From: Gilichinskyi gelida
GTDB taxonomy: Bacteria > Acidobacteriota > Thermoanaerobaculia > Gp7-AA8
DNA: 64,000 nucleotides
Direction: 5' to 3'
NCBI GenBank assembly: GCA_038040385.1
Contig: JBBPII010000009.1
Location: 62,001 to 126,000, forward strand
Positions 25,008-33,751 of this stretch are shown in pieces. The position numbers and the translations under genes were made by a program. The notes beneath the pieces were generated by a model. The model saw nothing but the letters and a program-made list of their open reading frames with translations. It searched no databases and had not been told where the DNA came from. The stretch's first letter is position 1, and each line of letters starts with the position of its first letter.

Positions 25008-27632
25008 ATGAGCGTCGCCCCCGGCAGCCATCTTGGCCCCTACGAACTCCTCGCGCCTCTCGGCGCCGGCGCCATGGGCGAAGTCTGGCGCGCGCGCGAC
25101 ACTCGCCTCGGCCGCGAGGTCGCGGTCAAGATTCTCCCGCCGGCGTTCGCTGCGAGCGCTGAGCGCCTGCAGCGCTTCGAGCAGGAGGCGCGCGCCGCCG
25201 GCTCGCTCAATCATCCGAACCTGGTCACCGTTCACGACCTCGGAACGCACGATGGCGCGCCCTACATCGTGATGGAGCTGCTCGACGGCGAGACTCTCCG
25301 CGACCGGATCGAAGGAAACGGCACGCCCGGGATTCCGCAGCGCAAGGCGATCGACTACTCGATCCAGCTGGCCTGCGGACTGGCGGCCGCGCACGAACAC
25401 GGCGTCGTCCATCGTGACCTGAAGCCGGAGAACGTTTTCGTCACTCGCGACGGGCGGGTGAAGATCCTCGACTTTGGGCTGGCCAAACTGCGCGGCCAGT
25501 CCGATTCGTTGGGCCATATCACCACCGCGGTCACCGAGGCGCGTGCCACCGCGCCGGGGACGGTGATGGGGACGGCGGGCTACATGTCGCCGGAGCAGGT
25601 CCGTGGTCAAGATGTCGACCATCGTACGGACATCTTCGCGTTCGGCGCCATCCTCTACGAGATGCTCTCGGGCCGGCGCGCCTTTCATGGGCCGTCGTCG
25701 GTGGAGACGATGAACGCGATCCTCAAGGACGATCCGCCCGACCTCGCGTCGGACGGCCCGCGGGTCGCGCCGGCGATCGATCGCGTCGTTCGCCGCTGCC
25801 TGGAGAAGAACCGCGAGGAGCGATTCCACTCGGCGCACGACGTCGCCTTCGCGCTCGAAGCGGTCACCACCGGCAGCAGCACCGCCAGCGGACCGCGAGT
25901 CGCGGCGCCGGCGCGACGAGCGTGGCGGGTGGCGGCGATCGTCGCGGCGTGCGCAACCGCCGCCGCGGTTGGATGGCTGGCCGCGCGAACGTTGACGCGG
26001 CCGGTGCCGCCGCTGGAGCGGCATCTGACTCAACTCACCTTTGATGCCGGCGTCGAGTCCCAGCCGACCATCTCGCCCGACGGCAAGTCCGTCGTCTACG
26101 TAGCGGGAGCAGGAAGCAATCGCGATATTTTCGTGCAGCGCGTCGGGGGTGCAAACGCCATCAACCTGACCAAGGACTCGCCGGTTCACGACGACGAGCC
26201 GGCGTTCTCGCCGGACGGGCAGCAGATTGCCTTTCGTTCGGAACGCGACGGCGGCGGGATTTTCCTCATGGGCGCCACCGGTGAATCGGTCCGCCGCCTC
26301 TGCGACTTCGGATACAACCCCGCATGGTCGCCGGACGGCAAGTCGATCGGCATCGATACGGAGAAGATCGCCGATCCTTCCGCGCGCGTCCTCATCAGCC
26401 ATATCTGGACGGTGAACGTCGAGAGCGGTGCGCGGAAGGTCCTCTTCGATCGAAGCGACGCCGTGCAGCCGGCGTGGTCGCCCCACGATCATTCCATCGC
26501 TTTCTGGGGCGTGCTCAAGGGGCGGCGGGTCATCTTCACCATGTCCGCGCGCGGCGGTAAGGCCACGCCGATCATCGACGACGGCTCGATGAACTGGAAT
26601 CCGTTCTGGTCGCCGGACGGGAAGGTCCTCTATTTCTGCAGCGATCGCGCCGGCATGATGAACCTCTGGCGAGCGCCGATCGACGAGCGAACCGGGCTGC
26701 TGCAGAGAAAGGCGGAGCCGGTGACGCTGTCGACCGAGTGGAGCGGCCCGGCATCGATCGCGCGCGACGGGAGGAGCATCGCCTTCGCCGTGCAGCGCGG
26801 CGAGTGGCATCTCTACGAGATCCCGTTCGATCCGGTGAAAGTGGCGTTCACCGGCTCGGCGACCGAGCTGGTGCGCGGGTCGCGCCGCATCCAGCGCGGG
26901 GAGCTGTCGCCCGACGGCAAGTACATCGCGTTCAACAACCTCGGCGCGCAGGAGGACATCTACATCGCGCGGCGCGACGGCACCGACCTCCGCCAACTTA
27001 CCAATGACACGTTCAAAGACCGCATGCCGCGCTGGTCGCCCGACGGCTCGCGGCTGATCTTCTACTCCACGCGCGGCGGCGACTACGACGTCTGGACCAT
27101 CCGCGCTGACGGCAGCGGACTGCAACAGTTGACGCACGGTTTCAATCTGATCGAGGCCACCTGGTCGCCCGATGGGAAGCATGTGGTCGCGTATGACAAC
27201 GCGCGGCGGCTCGGCGTCATCTTCGAGCCGTTCGCCGGCCGAACGCCGGAGCAATTGCCCAGGCCGAGCCAGACCGAGGGATTCTGGCCCACCGCCTTCT
27301 CGCCGGACGCAAAACGCATCGCCGGCATCATCACCGACCGCTTCGGCCAATGGTCCGCGGTCGCCGTCTACGATCTCGCCACGCGCACCTACCGCAGGCT
27401 CACCGATTGGGGCACCGGCCCGGTGTGGCTCGACGACCATGTTCTGCTGATGCCGCGCGACGTCAGCGTGATCGCCTATGACCTGCGCAGTGGGCAAACG
27501 CGCACTGTCGGTCTCCTTCCGAACGGCCTGCCGTTCCTGCGACGCATCTCGCTGACCGGCGATCGCTCGTCGATCCTTTTCGTCTCGGGGCCGACGGAGT
27601 CGGACATCTGGCTGGTCACGCTGTCTCGCTGA
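25008..27632 (+). CDS. Ser/Thr protein kinase with TolB/PD40 propeller
   Basis: 874 residues. The kinase domain (about 12-285) is intact: GAGAMGEVW loop, Lys41, HRDLKPEN (Asp137), ILDFGLAKL (DFG Asp155) and GYMSPEQVRG. One transmembrane helix (about 305-325) links to an extracytoplasmic beta propeller of WD40-like PD40 units (repeated SPDGKSVVYV, WSPDGKSIG and SPDGSRLIF strands). This architecture is typical of Acidobacteria and is thought to sense an external ligand through the propeller. The gene and its start region lie between two copies of a 46-bp direct repeat, and its stop codon TGA is inside the right copy, which suggests insertion between the M24 gene and pilT. Confidence 0.93.
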   Translation: MSVAPGSHLGPYELLAPLGAGAMGEVWRARDTRLGREVAVKILPPAFAASAERLQRFEQEARAAGSLNHPNLVTVHDLGTHDGAPYIVMELLDGETLRDRIEGNGTPGIPQRKAIDYSIQLACGLAAAHEHGVVHRDLKPENVFVTRDGRVKILDFGLAKLRGQSDSLGHITTAVTEARATAPGTVMGTAGYMSPEQVRGQDVDHRTDIFAFGAILYEMLSGRRAFHGPSSVETMNAILKDDPPDLASDGPRVAPAIDRVVRRCLEKNREERFHSAHDVAFALEAVTTGSSTASGPRVAAPARRAWRVAAIVAACATAAAVGWLAARTLTRPVPPLERHLTQLTFDAGVESQPTISPDGKSVVYVAGAGSNRDIFVQRVGGANAINLTKDSPVHDDEPAFSPDGQQIAFRSERDGGGIFLMGATGESVRRLCDFGYNPAWSPDGKSIGIDTEKIADPSARVLISHIWTVNVESGARKVLFDRSDAVQPAWSPHDHSIAFWGVLKGRRVIFTMSARGGKATPIIDDGSMNWNPFWSPDGKVLYFCSDRAGMMNLWRAPIDERTGLLQRKAEPVTLSTEWSGPASIARDGRSIAFAVQRGEWHLYEIPFDPVKVAFTGSATELVRGSRRIQRGELSPDGKYIAFNNLGAQEDIYIARRDGTDLRQLTNDTFKDRMPRWSPDGSRLIFYSTRGGDYDVWTIRADGSGLQQLTHGFNLIEATWSPDGKHVVAYDNARRLGVIFEPFAGRTPEQLPRPSQTEGFWPTAFSPDAKRIAGIITDRFGQWSAVAVYDLATRTYRRLTDWGTGPVWLDDHVLLMPRDVSVIAYDLRSGQTRTVGLLPNGLPFLRRISLTGDRSSILFVSGPTESDIWLVTLSR

Positions 27633-27674
27633 TCCTCATCCGCTGAGAGCTATCGCAGCAGGCTCTCCAACTCG
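27629..27674. repeat. 46-bp direct repeat, right copy
   Basis: Right partner of 24921-24966. It contains the kinase stop codon, a sequence matching the M24 gene's last codons (now non-coding) and the functional 3' end of the pilT-like gene. Confidence 0.9.
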
Positions 27675-28885
27675 TCCGGCCGCGACGATCGCACGCGCGC
27701 ATCGTCCACCGTGATCATCCCTTGCCGCACCAGCCGCGCCAGCGAGTCCTCCAGCGCGATCATCCCCTGGCGCTTGCCGAGGGTGATCTCGGTCATCAGG
27801 TTCTGCAGCTTGTCGTAGCGGATGTGGTTGCGCACCGGGAGGTTGGCCAGCAGAACCTCCACCGCCACCACCCGCCCCTTGCCGTCGGCGCGGATCATCA
27901 GTTGCTGCGAGATGATCGCACTGAGGCTCATCGCCAGTTGGTGCTTGATCTGCGTCTGCTGAGACGGCGGGAAGACGTCGACGATGCGATGGATGGCCTG
28001 GATGGCGTCGCCGGTGTGGAGCGTCGAGAGGATCAGATGTCCGGTCTCCGCGGCGGTCAGCGCGGTGGCCACGGTGTCGAGGTCGCGCATCTCGCCGACC
28101 AGGATGACGTCGGGGTCTTGCCGCAGCGCGGCGCGCAGCGCGGCGGCGAACGACGGCGCGTCGCGCCCGACTTCCACCTGCTCGATGACCGACTCGCCGT
28201 TGCGGTGCTCGTACTCGATGGGGTCCTCGATGGTGATGATGTGCCGCTTCTCGGTGCGATTGATCTCGCCGACCAACGCGGCGAGCGTGGTCGATTTCCC
28301 CGCCCCGGTCGGCCCGCAGACGAGCACCAGTCCGCTCGCCGGCTTCACCAGATCGGCCAGCGACGGCGGCAGATGGAGGTCGTTCAGCGTGGGGATGGCC
28401 GTGGGGAGCGCGCGGATCGACGCGGCGAGCGTCCCGCGCTGCCGGTGCAGGTTGACGCGAAACCGCCACCCGCGACGGTCTTCGTCGCCGGCCGGACGCG
28501 CCAGGCGGAGGGAGAAGTCGGCGGCGCCGTCGCTCTCCATCCGCTCCCGCACGCGCGCGGTGAGCAATGCGGCGAAGACGTTGTGCAGGTCGTCGCCGGC
28601 GAACGGTACGGCGTCGGTCTGCACCAGCCGCCCTCCCACCCGGAAGATCGGCGGCGCCCCGGCCATGATCAGCAGGTCGCTCGCCCCGCGCCGGGCCATC
28701 TCCAGCAGCAAGCTTTCCATCGGGTTGCCGCTCGGCACGTCGGCAGGAGGCCAGGTCGCGGCCTGCGGCTCATCGCCAGGGTCGGCCGGCGCGCCGCGCT
28801 CGTTGATCGTGCGGACCAGTTGATCGAGCTCCGGGTCGCGGGTCAGGCGGCTCATGACGCGAGTGATACGAATGAATCGTGCCAC
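27650..28885 (-). CDS. PilT-like type IV pilus retraction ATPase
   Basis: 411 residues from a GTG at 28885; an ATG at 28855 (MSRLTRDPEL) is an equally plausible start. N-terminal PAS-like PilT domain (ASDLLIMAGAPPIFRVGG), then a GSPII_E core: Walker A GPTGAGKST (191-199), Asp box ITIEDPIEY, Walker B DPDVILVGEMRD, His box HLILSTLHTGDA. PilT proteins power pilus retraction; a PilU-type paralogue is possible because the N-terminal ~55 residues are an unusual Pro-rich extension. No other pilus genes are in the window. Confidence 0.88.
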   Translation of the reverse strand: MARFIRITRVMSRLTRDPELDQLVRTINERGAPADPGDEPQAATWPPADVPSGNPMESLLLEMARRGASDLLIMAGAPPIFRVGGRLVQTDAVPFAGDDLHNVFAALLTARVRERMESDGAADFSLRLARPAGDEDRRGWRFRVNLHRQRGTLAASIRALPTAIPTLNDLHLPPSLADLVKPASGLVLVCGPTGAGKSTTLAALVGEINRTEKRHIITIEDPIEYEHRNGESVIEQVEVGRDAPSFAAALRAALRQDPDVILVGEMRDLDTVATALTAAETGHLILSTLHTGDAIQAIHRIVDVFPPSQQTQIKHQLAMSLSAIISQQLMIRADGKGRVVAVEVLLANLPVRNHIRYDKLQNLMTEITLGKRQGMIALEDSLARLVRQGMITVDDARVRSSRPDELESLLR

Positions 28886-28975
28886 AGGTTCGGCACCCGC
28901 CGTTCACGCCAACGTTGCACGACTTGGTTCTCACGCGCCCATCCTGGGGTCGAACCTCTCACAGGAGGATCGATC

Positions 28976-29722
28976 ATGTTCGAAACATCCGTCATCAGCG
29001 TCCAGACCCGCGCCGCCGATCGCCGCTACGGCTTGCTGACCCTTTCCGTCGCGGCGCACGCCGCAATCATCATCGCCATCGTCGCGGCGAGCATCGCCCA
29101 GACGAAGCTGCCCGAGAACGCGCCGAATCAGATGATCATCCCGTTCATTCAATCGATCCCGCCCGCCTTGGGGACACCCGACGCGAAGCCGGCGCCGAAA
29201 CCCGCTACTCCCCGGCTGCCGCAGGCGCCGCGCGTGCCGATGCCGCAGACGGTCACCGCGCCGCAGACCATCCCCTCCACCACCGAAACTGCCGCCGCAA
29301 GCAACTCCTCGGGAGACGCGGCGACAACCGGCACGGGCGATCCCGGACCGGTCGGTGTGCCCTGGGGTGATCCGACTGGCGTCGGCGTCGACGGCCCGCC
29401 GGCCGGACCTGCCACGATCGAGCAGAGCGACCCGCTGCCCGTGCGCGGCGACGTGAAGGCGCCCATCGTTCTCCGGCGCGTGCAGCCGGTCTATCCGAGG
29501 CCGGCGCTCTTCGCGCGGATGAACGGGTTCGTGATCGTGGAGTGCATCATCGACCGCACCGGCGTCGTACGCGATGCGAAAGTCCTCCGGAGCAGCTCGG
29601 CGATGTTCGAGCCGCCGGCACTGGAAGCGGTGCAGCAGTGGCAGTTCTCGCCGGGCTCGCTGCACGGACGGCCGGTGGACACGATCTTCAACCTGACGGT
29701 GACGTTCACCATCAGCAGGTAG
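28976..29722 (+). CDS. TonB-like energy transducer
   Basis: 248 residues, start ATG 28976 seven bases after AGGAGG. An N-terminal single membrane helix (about 20-40, LLTLSVAAHAAIIIAIVAAS) is followed by a Pro/Ala-rich periplasmic stretch (about 45-150) and a C-terminal TonB domain (about 160-245: PVYPRPALFARMNGFVIVEC, VRDAKVLRSS, LEAVQQWQFSPG). It would couple the proton motive force to TonB receptors such as those at 1, 6896 and 56859. No exbB or exbD is beside it. Confidence 0.9.
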   Translation: MFETSVISVQTRAADRRYGLLTLSVAAHAAIIIAIVAASIAQTKLPENAPNQMIIPFIQSIPPALGTPDAKPAPKPATPRLPQAPRVPMPQTVTAPQTIPSTTETAAASNSSGDAATTGTGDPGPVGVPWGDPTGVGVDGPPAGPATIEQSDPLPVRGDVKAPIVLRRVQPVYPRPALFARMNGFVIVECIIDRTGVVRDAKVLRSSSAMFEPPALEAVQQWQFSPGSLHGRPVDTIFNLTVTFTISR

Positions 29723-29774
29723 CCCGCTACCGCGCGGCATGTCGTGGCGCGCCGCGCGGTATCATGAAGCGACG

Positions 29775-30353
29775 ATGCAGCAGGTCAAACCACGCTACAC
29801 GGTTGAGGAGTACTTCGATATCGAACAGATGTCGAACGTTCGCCACGAGTATTACGACGGCGATATGTTCGCCATGTCTGGCGGCACCCTCAAGCACAAC
29901 CAGATTGCGCAGAATCTCGGCATCTCCTTGATGCCCCTTCGCGAACGTGGTTGCCGGGCTTACCTCAACGACGTTCGAGTTATGACACTTGGCGGGCTGT
30001 ACACCTATCCGGACGTGTTCGTGATTTGCGGGCCTCCTTCCTACAGCTCGGATCCTTTGCCGACTGTTACGAATCCTCTTTTCATCGCTGAGGTCCTTTC
30101 AGCCTCCACGCGCGATTACGATCGGGGCCTCAAGTTCGACCTCTATCGCACGATTCCGACTCTTCGCGACTACCTGCTCGTCGACCAGTACGCGATCGAC
30201 GTCGAGCACCGCTTCCTCGATGGCGCCAGATGGGAGGCGAAGCGCTACACGAATCGTGCAGACGTCGTTCGGCCCACGGGAATCAACGCGGCGCTGCCGG
30301 TCGACGCGATCTACGATCTCGTCGACTTCTCACCGCCCCCGCACAACCAGTAG
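29775..30353 (+). CDS. Uma2 family endonuclease-like protein (DUF820)
   Basis: 192 residues; ATG 29775 is preferred to the in-frame ATG at 29739 because it begins the conserved QQVKPRYTVEEYFDIE. PD-(D/E)xK motifs: YPDVFVICG and AEVLSASTRDYDRGLKFDLYR with the Asp...Glu...Lys spacing of the family. The fold is restriction endonuclease-like; its biological role is not established. Its 3' end overlaps the convergent FG-GAP gene by 24 bases. Confidence 0.88.
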   Translation: MQQVKPRYTVEEYFDIEQMSNVRHEYYDGDMFAMSGGTLKHNQIAQNLGISLMPLRERGCRAYLNDVRVMTLGGLYTYPDVFVICGPPSYSSDPLPTVTNPLFIAEVLSASTRDYDRGLKFDLYRTIPTLRDYLLVDQYAIDVEHRFLDGARWEAKRYTNRADVVRPTGINAALPVDAIYDLVDFSPPPHNQ

Positions 30354-31391
30354 CCGGTCCTCATCCTCCGTGGCCACGATGACGCTGCGGCCGGCGATGG
30401 TCACGGCGTGTGGATGCGGCATGACCTTCACGCTGGCGGTCTCGCGCGGTCCGCTGCGGGAACCGTAGACGATGGTCACCGTCGCGCCGTTGCTGTTGGC
30501 GAAGACGGCGTCCGCGAAGCCGTCGCCATCGATATCGCCGGCGGCGATGCGTGAGCTGTAGTCGCCGGTCGTTACCCGCTGCGCGAACGGCGTGAAACGC
30601 CGCCCGCCGTCGTTGCGGATCCAGGTCAGGCAGTCGGTCGCGGTGTCAGCCGCGTGGCCGGAGTAATTGGCGATCACGATGTCGGGGCGCTTGTCGCCGT
30701 TGACGTCGCCGATGGCCGCGGAAAATGGCCCCGGTCCGGCGGCGAAAGGCGAAGCGGCGGCGTGGGCGAAGTGCCCGCGCCCGTCGCCCAGCAGGATGGA
30801 GAGCGTGCCCTTGCCGGCGTTGGGGGTGACCAGATCGACGTTGCCGTCGCCGTCCATGTCCGCCGCGGAGATCGTCCAGTACGGATTCGTCCCGAGGTCG
30901 ATCGGCGTGCCGGGGCCGCGCCATCCGTCGCGCCCGAAGAGGAGCATGATGCGCTTCTCGCCCGCGCTGTCGACGGCGAGGTCCGGCCTGCCGTCGCGAT
31001 CGAAGTCGCCGACGGCCACGGCGTGCGGGTGCGGCTTCGAGTGCAGGTGCAGCGTGCGCGGCGTGAAACCGCCCTTCCCGTTGCCGGAGAGCAGCGTGAC
31101 GTAGTCGGTCTCGTGGTTGGCGATGGCGATGAACGCCTTCGTCGCGTCGATGTCGGCGGGATTCGCTCCAGCGGCGATCGCCGGCGTTGCGCGCAGCCCG
31201 CCGCGGCCGTCGCCGAGGAAGACGATCACTTCGCCGCGGCCGAGGCCGGCGACCGCGACGTCGGCGTGGCCGTCGCCGTTGAAGTCGGCGGAGGCGAGTG
31301 CGGTCGGACGGAAGCCCTTCGGAAGTGGAATGCTCGTCTGCGCGGCGGCGCATGTGGCGAGAAGTGCGGCGAAGACGATCGCGGGTCGCAT
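30330..31391 (-). CDS. Secreted FG-GAP/VCBS repeat protein
   Basis: 353 residues from ATG 31391, which begins a signal peptide (MRPAIVFAALLATCAAAQ); the longer open frame upstream has no homology and is discarded. Seven-bladed integrin-like propeller with Ca-binding loops recurring about every 45-60 residues: DFNGDGHADVAV, DFDRDGRPDLAV, DMDGDGNVDLVT, DVNGDKRPDIVI, DIDGDGFADAVF. Such proteins act outside the cell in adhesion or binding; the ligand is unknown. Confidence 0.88.
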   Translation of the reverse strand: MRPAIVFAALLATCAAAQTSIPLPKGFRPTALASADFNGDGHADVAVAGLGRGEVIVFLGDGRGGLRATPAIAAGANPADIDATKAFIAIANHETDYVTLLSGNGKGGFTPRTLHLHSKPHPHAVAVGDFDRDGRPDLAVDSAGEKRIMLLFGRDGWRGPGTPIDLGTNPYWTISAADMDGDGNVDLVTPNAGKGTLSILLGDGRGHFAHAAASPFAAGPGPFSAAIGDVNGDKRPDIVIANYSGHAADTATDCLTWIRNDGGRRFTPFAQRVTTGDYSSRIAAGDIDGDGFADAVFANSNGATVTIVYGSRSGPRETASVKVMPHPHAVTIAGRSVIVATEDEDRLLVVRGR

Positions 31392-31435
31392 GATGGGTCC
31401 TACGAGGTCCGCGACGCGAAGTTCTTGGCGTGTCG

Positions 31436-32353
31436 TCACGCCTCCGGCACCACTTCCACCGCCGCCGCCGGCCGCCGCGGCGCCGCGAGCGAAGTCACGT
31501 ACGTCACGCCGGCGACGCCGCCGATGGTCAGCGCCGCGCCGATCGCGGCGGCGAGGGTGATGCGGTCGCCGAGAAAGATCGATCCCAGGGCCATGGAGAC
31601 CAGGACGGCGAGCTGTGAGATGACGCCGACGGTCATGGCATCGACCCACCGGAGGCTGAAGGTCATCAGAAGCTGCGCCCCCATGGCGAAGACCGCCGTA
31701 GCGCCGATGGCCAGCCATTCTGCGCCGCGCGGCGTCTTCCACTGCGCGAGCGCAAACGGCAGGTTCACCAGCATACCCAGGAGGCAGAAGCTGGCGTAGA
31801 CCGACCAGGAGTTCTCGCCGCGGCGCGCGGCGCGCATCGCCGTCACCGCGAAGCCGGAGGCGATGGCCGAGCAGGCGCCGACGATCTCCCACCGCCCGAA
31901 GCCGAAGACGTCGCCGGGCGCGGCGTGGGCGTGCACCACCAGGATGATGCCCGCCAGGGCGATGGGCAGCGGGATCAGCACGCGCGCACTGAAGCGCTCA
32001 CCGATGAAGAGTATGGAAAATAGGCCGCTCCAAATCGGCGCCGTGTAATTGAGCAGCGTGGCCACGCCGACGTTGGTGTGCTGTATTGCTAAAAAATATA
32101 GCATGACCGCCAGGCCGCCGAAGAAGCCGCGGTAGAGGATGAGGTCGAGCCGGTGGAAGGTCATCGCCGCCCGCCGCCAGCGCGTCACGAGCAGTGCCGG
32201 CAGCAGCCCCACCGCCATGCGGATCGTCGCCACCTGCGGTCCCGACAGCCGCCCCGTCGCGATCTTCGCCGCGAAGGCCATCAGACCGAAGAGCGTGGCC
32301 GCGGCGCCCATCAGCAACAGCGCGCGATGGGTATCGTTTTTTGTTACTGTCAC
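31436..32353 (-). CDS. EamA/DMT-family transporter
   Basis: 305 residues from a GTG at 32353; ATG 32311 is an alternative. Ten hydrophobic segments in two EamA halves (GLMAFAAKIATG, NYTAPIWSGLFSILFIGE; VDAMTVGVISQLAVLVSMALG). An inner-membrane metabolite exporter of unknown substrate. It is divergent from a GNAT gene with only 17 bases between starts. A short run of AT-rich codons rare in this genome (32083-32108) encodes part of one helix. Confidence 0.87.
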   Translation of the reverse strand: MTVTKNDTHRALLLMGAAATLFGLMAFAAKIATGRLSGPQVATIRMAVGLLPALLVTRWRRAAMTFHRLDLILYRGFFGGLAVMLYFLAIQHTNVGVATLLNYTAPIWSGLFSILFIGERFSARVLIPLPIALAGIILVVHAHAAPGDVFGFGRWEIVGACSAIASGFAVTAMRAARRGENSWSVYASFCLLGMLVNLPFALAQWKTPRGAEWLAIGATAVFAMGAQLLMTFSLRWVDAMTVGVISQLAVLVSMALGSIFLGDRITLAAAIGAALTIGGVAGVTYVTSLAAPRRPAAAVEVVPEA

Positions 32354-32370
32354 CGTCCGGAGCCTAGCAG

Positions 32371-32823
32371 ATGGAAATCCGAACTCGCGAAGCGGACGTC
32401 ACAGACGCCGGCGACATCGCCGCGTTCCAGGGTGCCATGGCTCGGGAGACCGAGGAGGTCGAGCTGGACGCCGCCGTCGTCGACCGCGGCGTGCGCGCGG
32501 TGTTTGAAGACCCCGCGCGCGGGCGCTACTTCGTCGCCGAGGGGGAAGGGAAGGTCATCGCCTCGCTGCTCATCACCTACGAGTGGAGCGACTGGCGGGA
32601 CGGGAACGTCTGGTGGATTCAGAGCGTCTACGTGCGGCCGGAGTTCCGGCGACGAGGCGTCTACGCGCGGATGTACGAGCAGGTGAAGGGCATCGCGCTC
32701 GTGGATCCGAACGTCCGCGGGATTCGTCTCTACGTGGACCGCCGGAACGCCCCGGCGCAGGACGTCTACCGCCGCTGCGGCATGGACGGGGAGCACTATC
32801 TGGTGTTCGAGTGGATGAAGTAG
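32371..32823 (+). CDS. GNAT N-acetyltransferase
   Basis: 150 residues, a single GNAT domain. Motif A is VYVRPEFRRRGVYARMY (acetyl-CoA loop R-R-R-G-V-Y), followed by the late LYVDRRNAPAQDVYRRCGM. Acetyl-CoA dependent acyl transfer to an unknown amine. The methyltransferase starts 5 bases after its stop, so they are probably co-transcribed. Confidence 0.87.
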   Translation: MEIRTREADVTDAGDIAAFQGAMARETEEVELDAAVVDRGVRAVFEDPARGRYFVAEGEGKVIASLLITYEWSDWRDGNVWWIQSVYVRPEFRRRGVYARMYEQVKGIALVDPNVRGIRLYVDRRNAPAQDVYRRCGMDGEHYLVFEWMK

Positions 32824-32828
32824 GCGCC

Positions 32829-33659
32829 ATGCATCCCAGCAGTCCGCAGTCGAAGGAGATGGCCGACGAGTCGATGGTGCGCAACCTCGCCGCGCAGGCC
32901 GAGGCCATCTGGCCGCAGGAAGAAGCGATCTTCGATCGGTATCCCGTCGGCGGCGGCGCGGTGCTGGACGTCGGCTGCGGGACCGGCGAGATCGTGGCGC
33001 GGCTGGCGGCGAAGTATCCGCGCGCGTCGTTCGTGGGCGTCGATCTGGAGGAGCCGCACCTGGCGCGCGCCGCCGCGCGCTGCGCCGCCTTCGGAGAGCG
33101 CGTCCGGTTCGAGCGCGGCGATGCGATGGCCCTGCCGTTCGCCGATGACGAATTTGATCTTGTCGTCTGCCGCCATGTGATCCAGGCGGTGCCGGACGCC
33201 CGGCGCGTCCTGTCCGAGATCCGTCGCGTGGTACGTCCGGGAGGCCGCGTCCATCTGATCGCCGAGGATTACGGGATGCTCTGGTGCCATCCGACGGATC
33301 TCGACGCCGACGGCTTCTGGCAGGTGATTCCGCCGCGCTATTCCGCCGCGGTGGGCTGCGATCTGCACATCGGGCGGAAGACGTTCACGCATCTGCACGA
33401 CCTCGGCATGGCGGACATCGCCGCCGACTACATCGTCGTCGACACGCTGCGCGTGGAGCGCGAGGTCTTCGCCCGGATCTGGGAGGCGTGGCGCGACGGC
33501 TACACCGACTCGATGGTCGAGCACAGCGGGTTGACGCGCGACGAGATCGAGCGGCGGTGGCGGGAGATGATCGCCTGCGTGCGCGACCCACGCGGCTACG
33601 CGCTGTGGCAGGTGCCGGTGTGGACGGCGCGGAAAGTGCCTATGTCATCCCGAGCGTAG
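32829..33659 (+). CDS. Class I SAM-dependent methyltransferase
   Basis: 276 residues from ATG 32829. The Rossmann core holds motif I VLDVGCGTGEI, Asp of motif II VGVDLEEP, motif III-like RGDAMALPFADDEFDLVVCRHV and IRRVVRPGGRV. The UbiE/BioC-type fold does not define the substrate. The last residues (MSSRA) and the stop codon come from a palindromic repeat starting at 33644, so the original C-terminus has been altered. Confidence 0.87.
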   Translation: MHPSSPQSKEMADESMVRNLAAQAEAIWPQEEAIFDRYPVGGGAVLDVGCGTGEIVARLAAKYPRASFVGVDLEEPHLARAAARCAAFGERVRFERGDAMALPFADDEFDLVVCRHVIQAVPDARRVLSEIRRVVRPGGRVHLIAEDYGMLWCHPTDLDADGFWQVIPPRYSAAVGCDLHIGRKTFTHLHDLGMADIAADYIVVDTLRVEREVFARIWEAWRDGYTDSMVEHSGLTRDEIERRWREMIACVRDPRGYALWQVPVWTARKVPMSSRA

Positions 33660-33745
33660 CGAGGGACCTGGGGGCACGGGCGGCGCCAAGAATTCGGCGA
33701 TGCGCGCCGCCCGCCCCCAGGTCCCTCGCTCACGCTCGGGATGAC
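33644..33745. repeat. Palindromic repeat family B, long copy
   Basis: An inverted repeat of about 31 bp with one extra base in the right arm: GTCATCCCGAGCGTAGCGAG...  pairing with its complement ending GCTCGGGATGAC. It lies between convergent genes and supplies the upstream gene's stop codon. Confidence 0.88.
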
Positions 33746-33751
33746 ACGGGG

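Noticed and set aside
24942..27497. Minus-strand open frame of 851 codons opposite the kinase gene
   Set aside because: Shadow of the kinase-propeller gene. Its last codons look real only because they are the duplicated pilT end.
31117..31560. Plus-strand frame opposite the FG-GAP and EamA gene ends
   Set aside because: Ala/Pro/Arg-rich shadow frame; both minus-strand genes are well supported.
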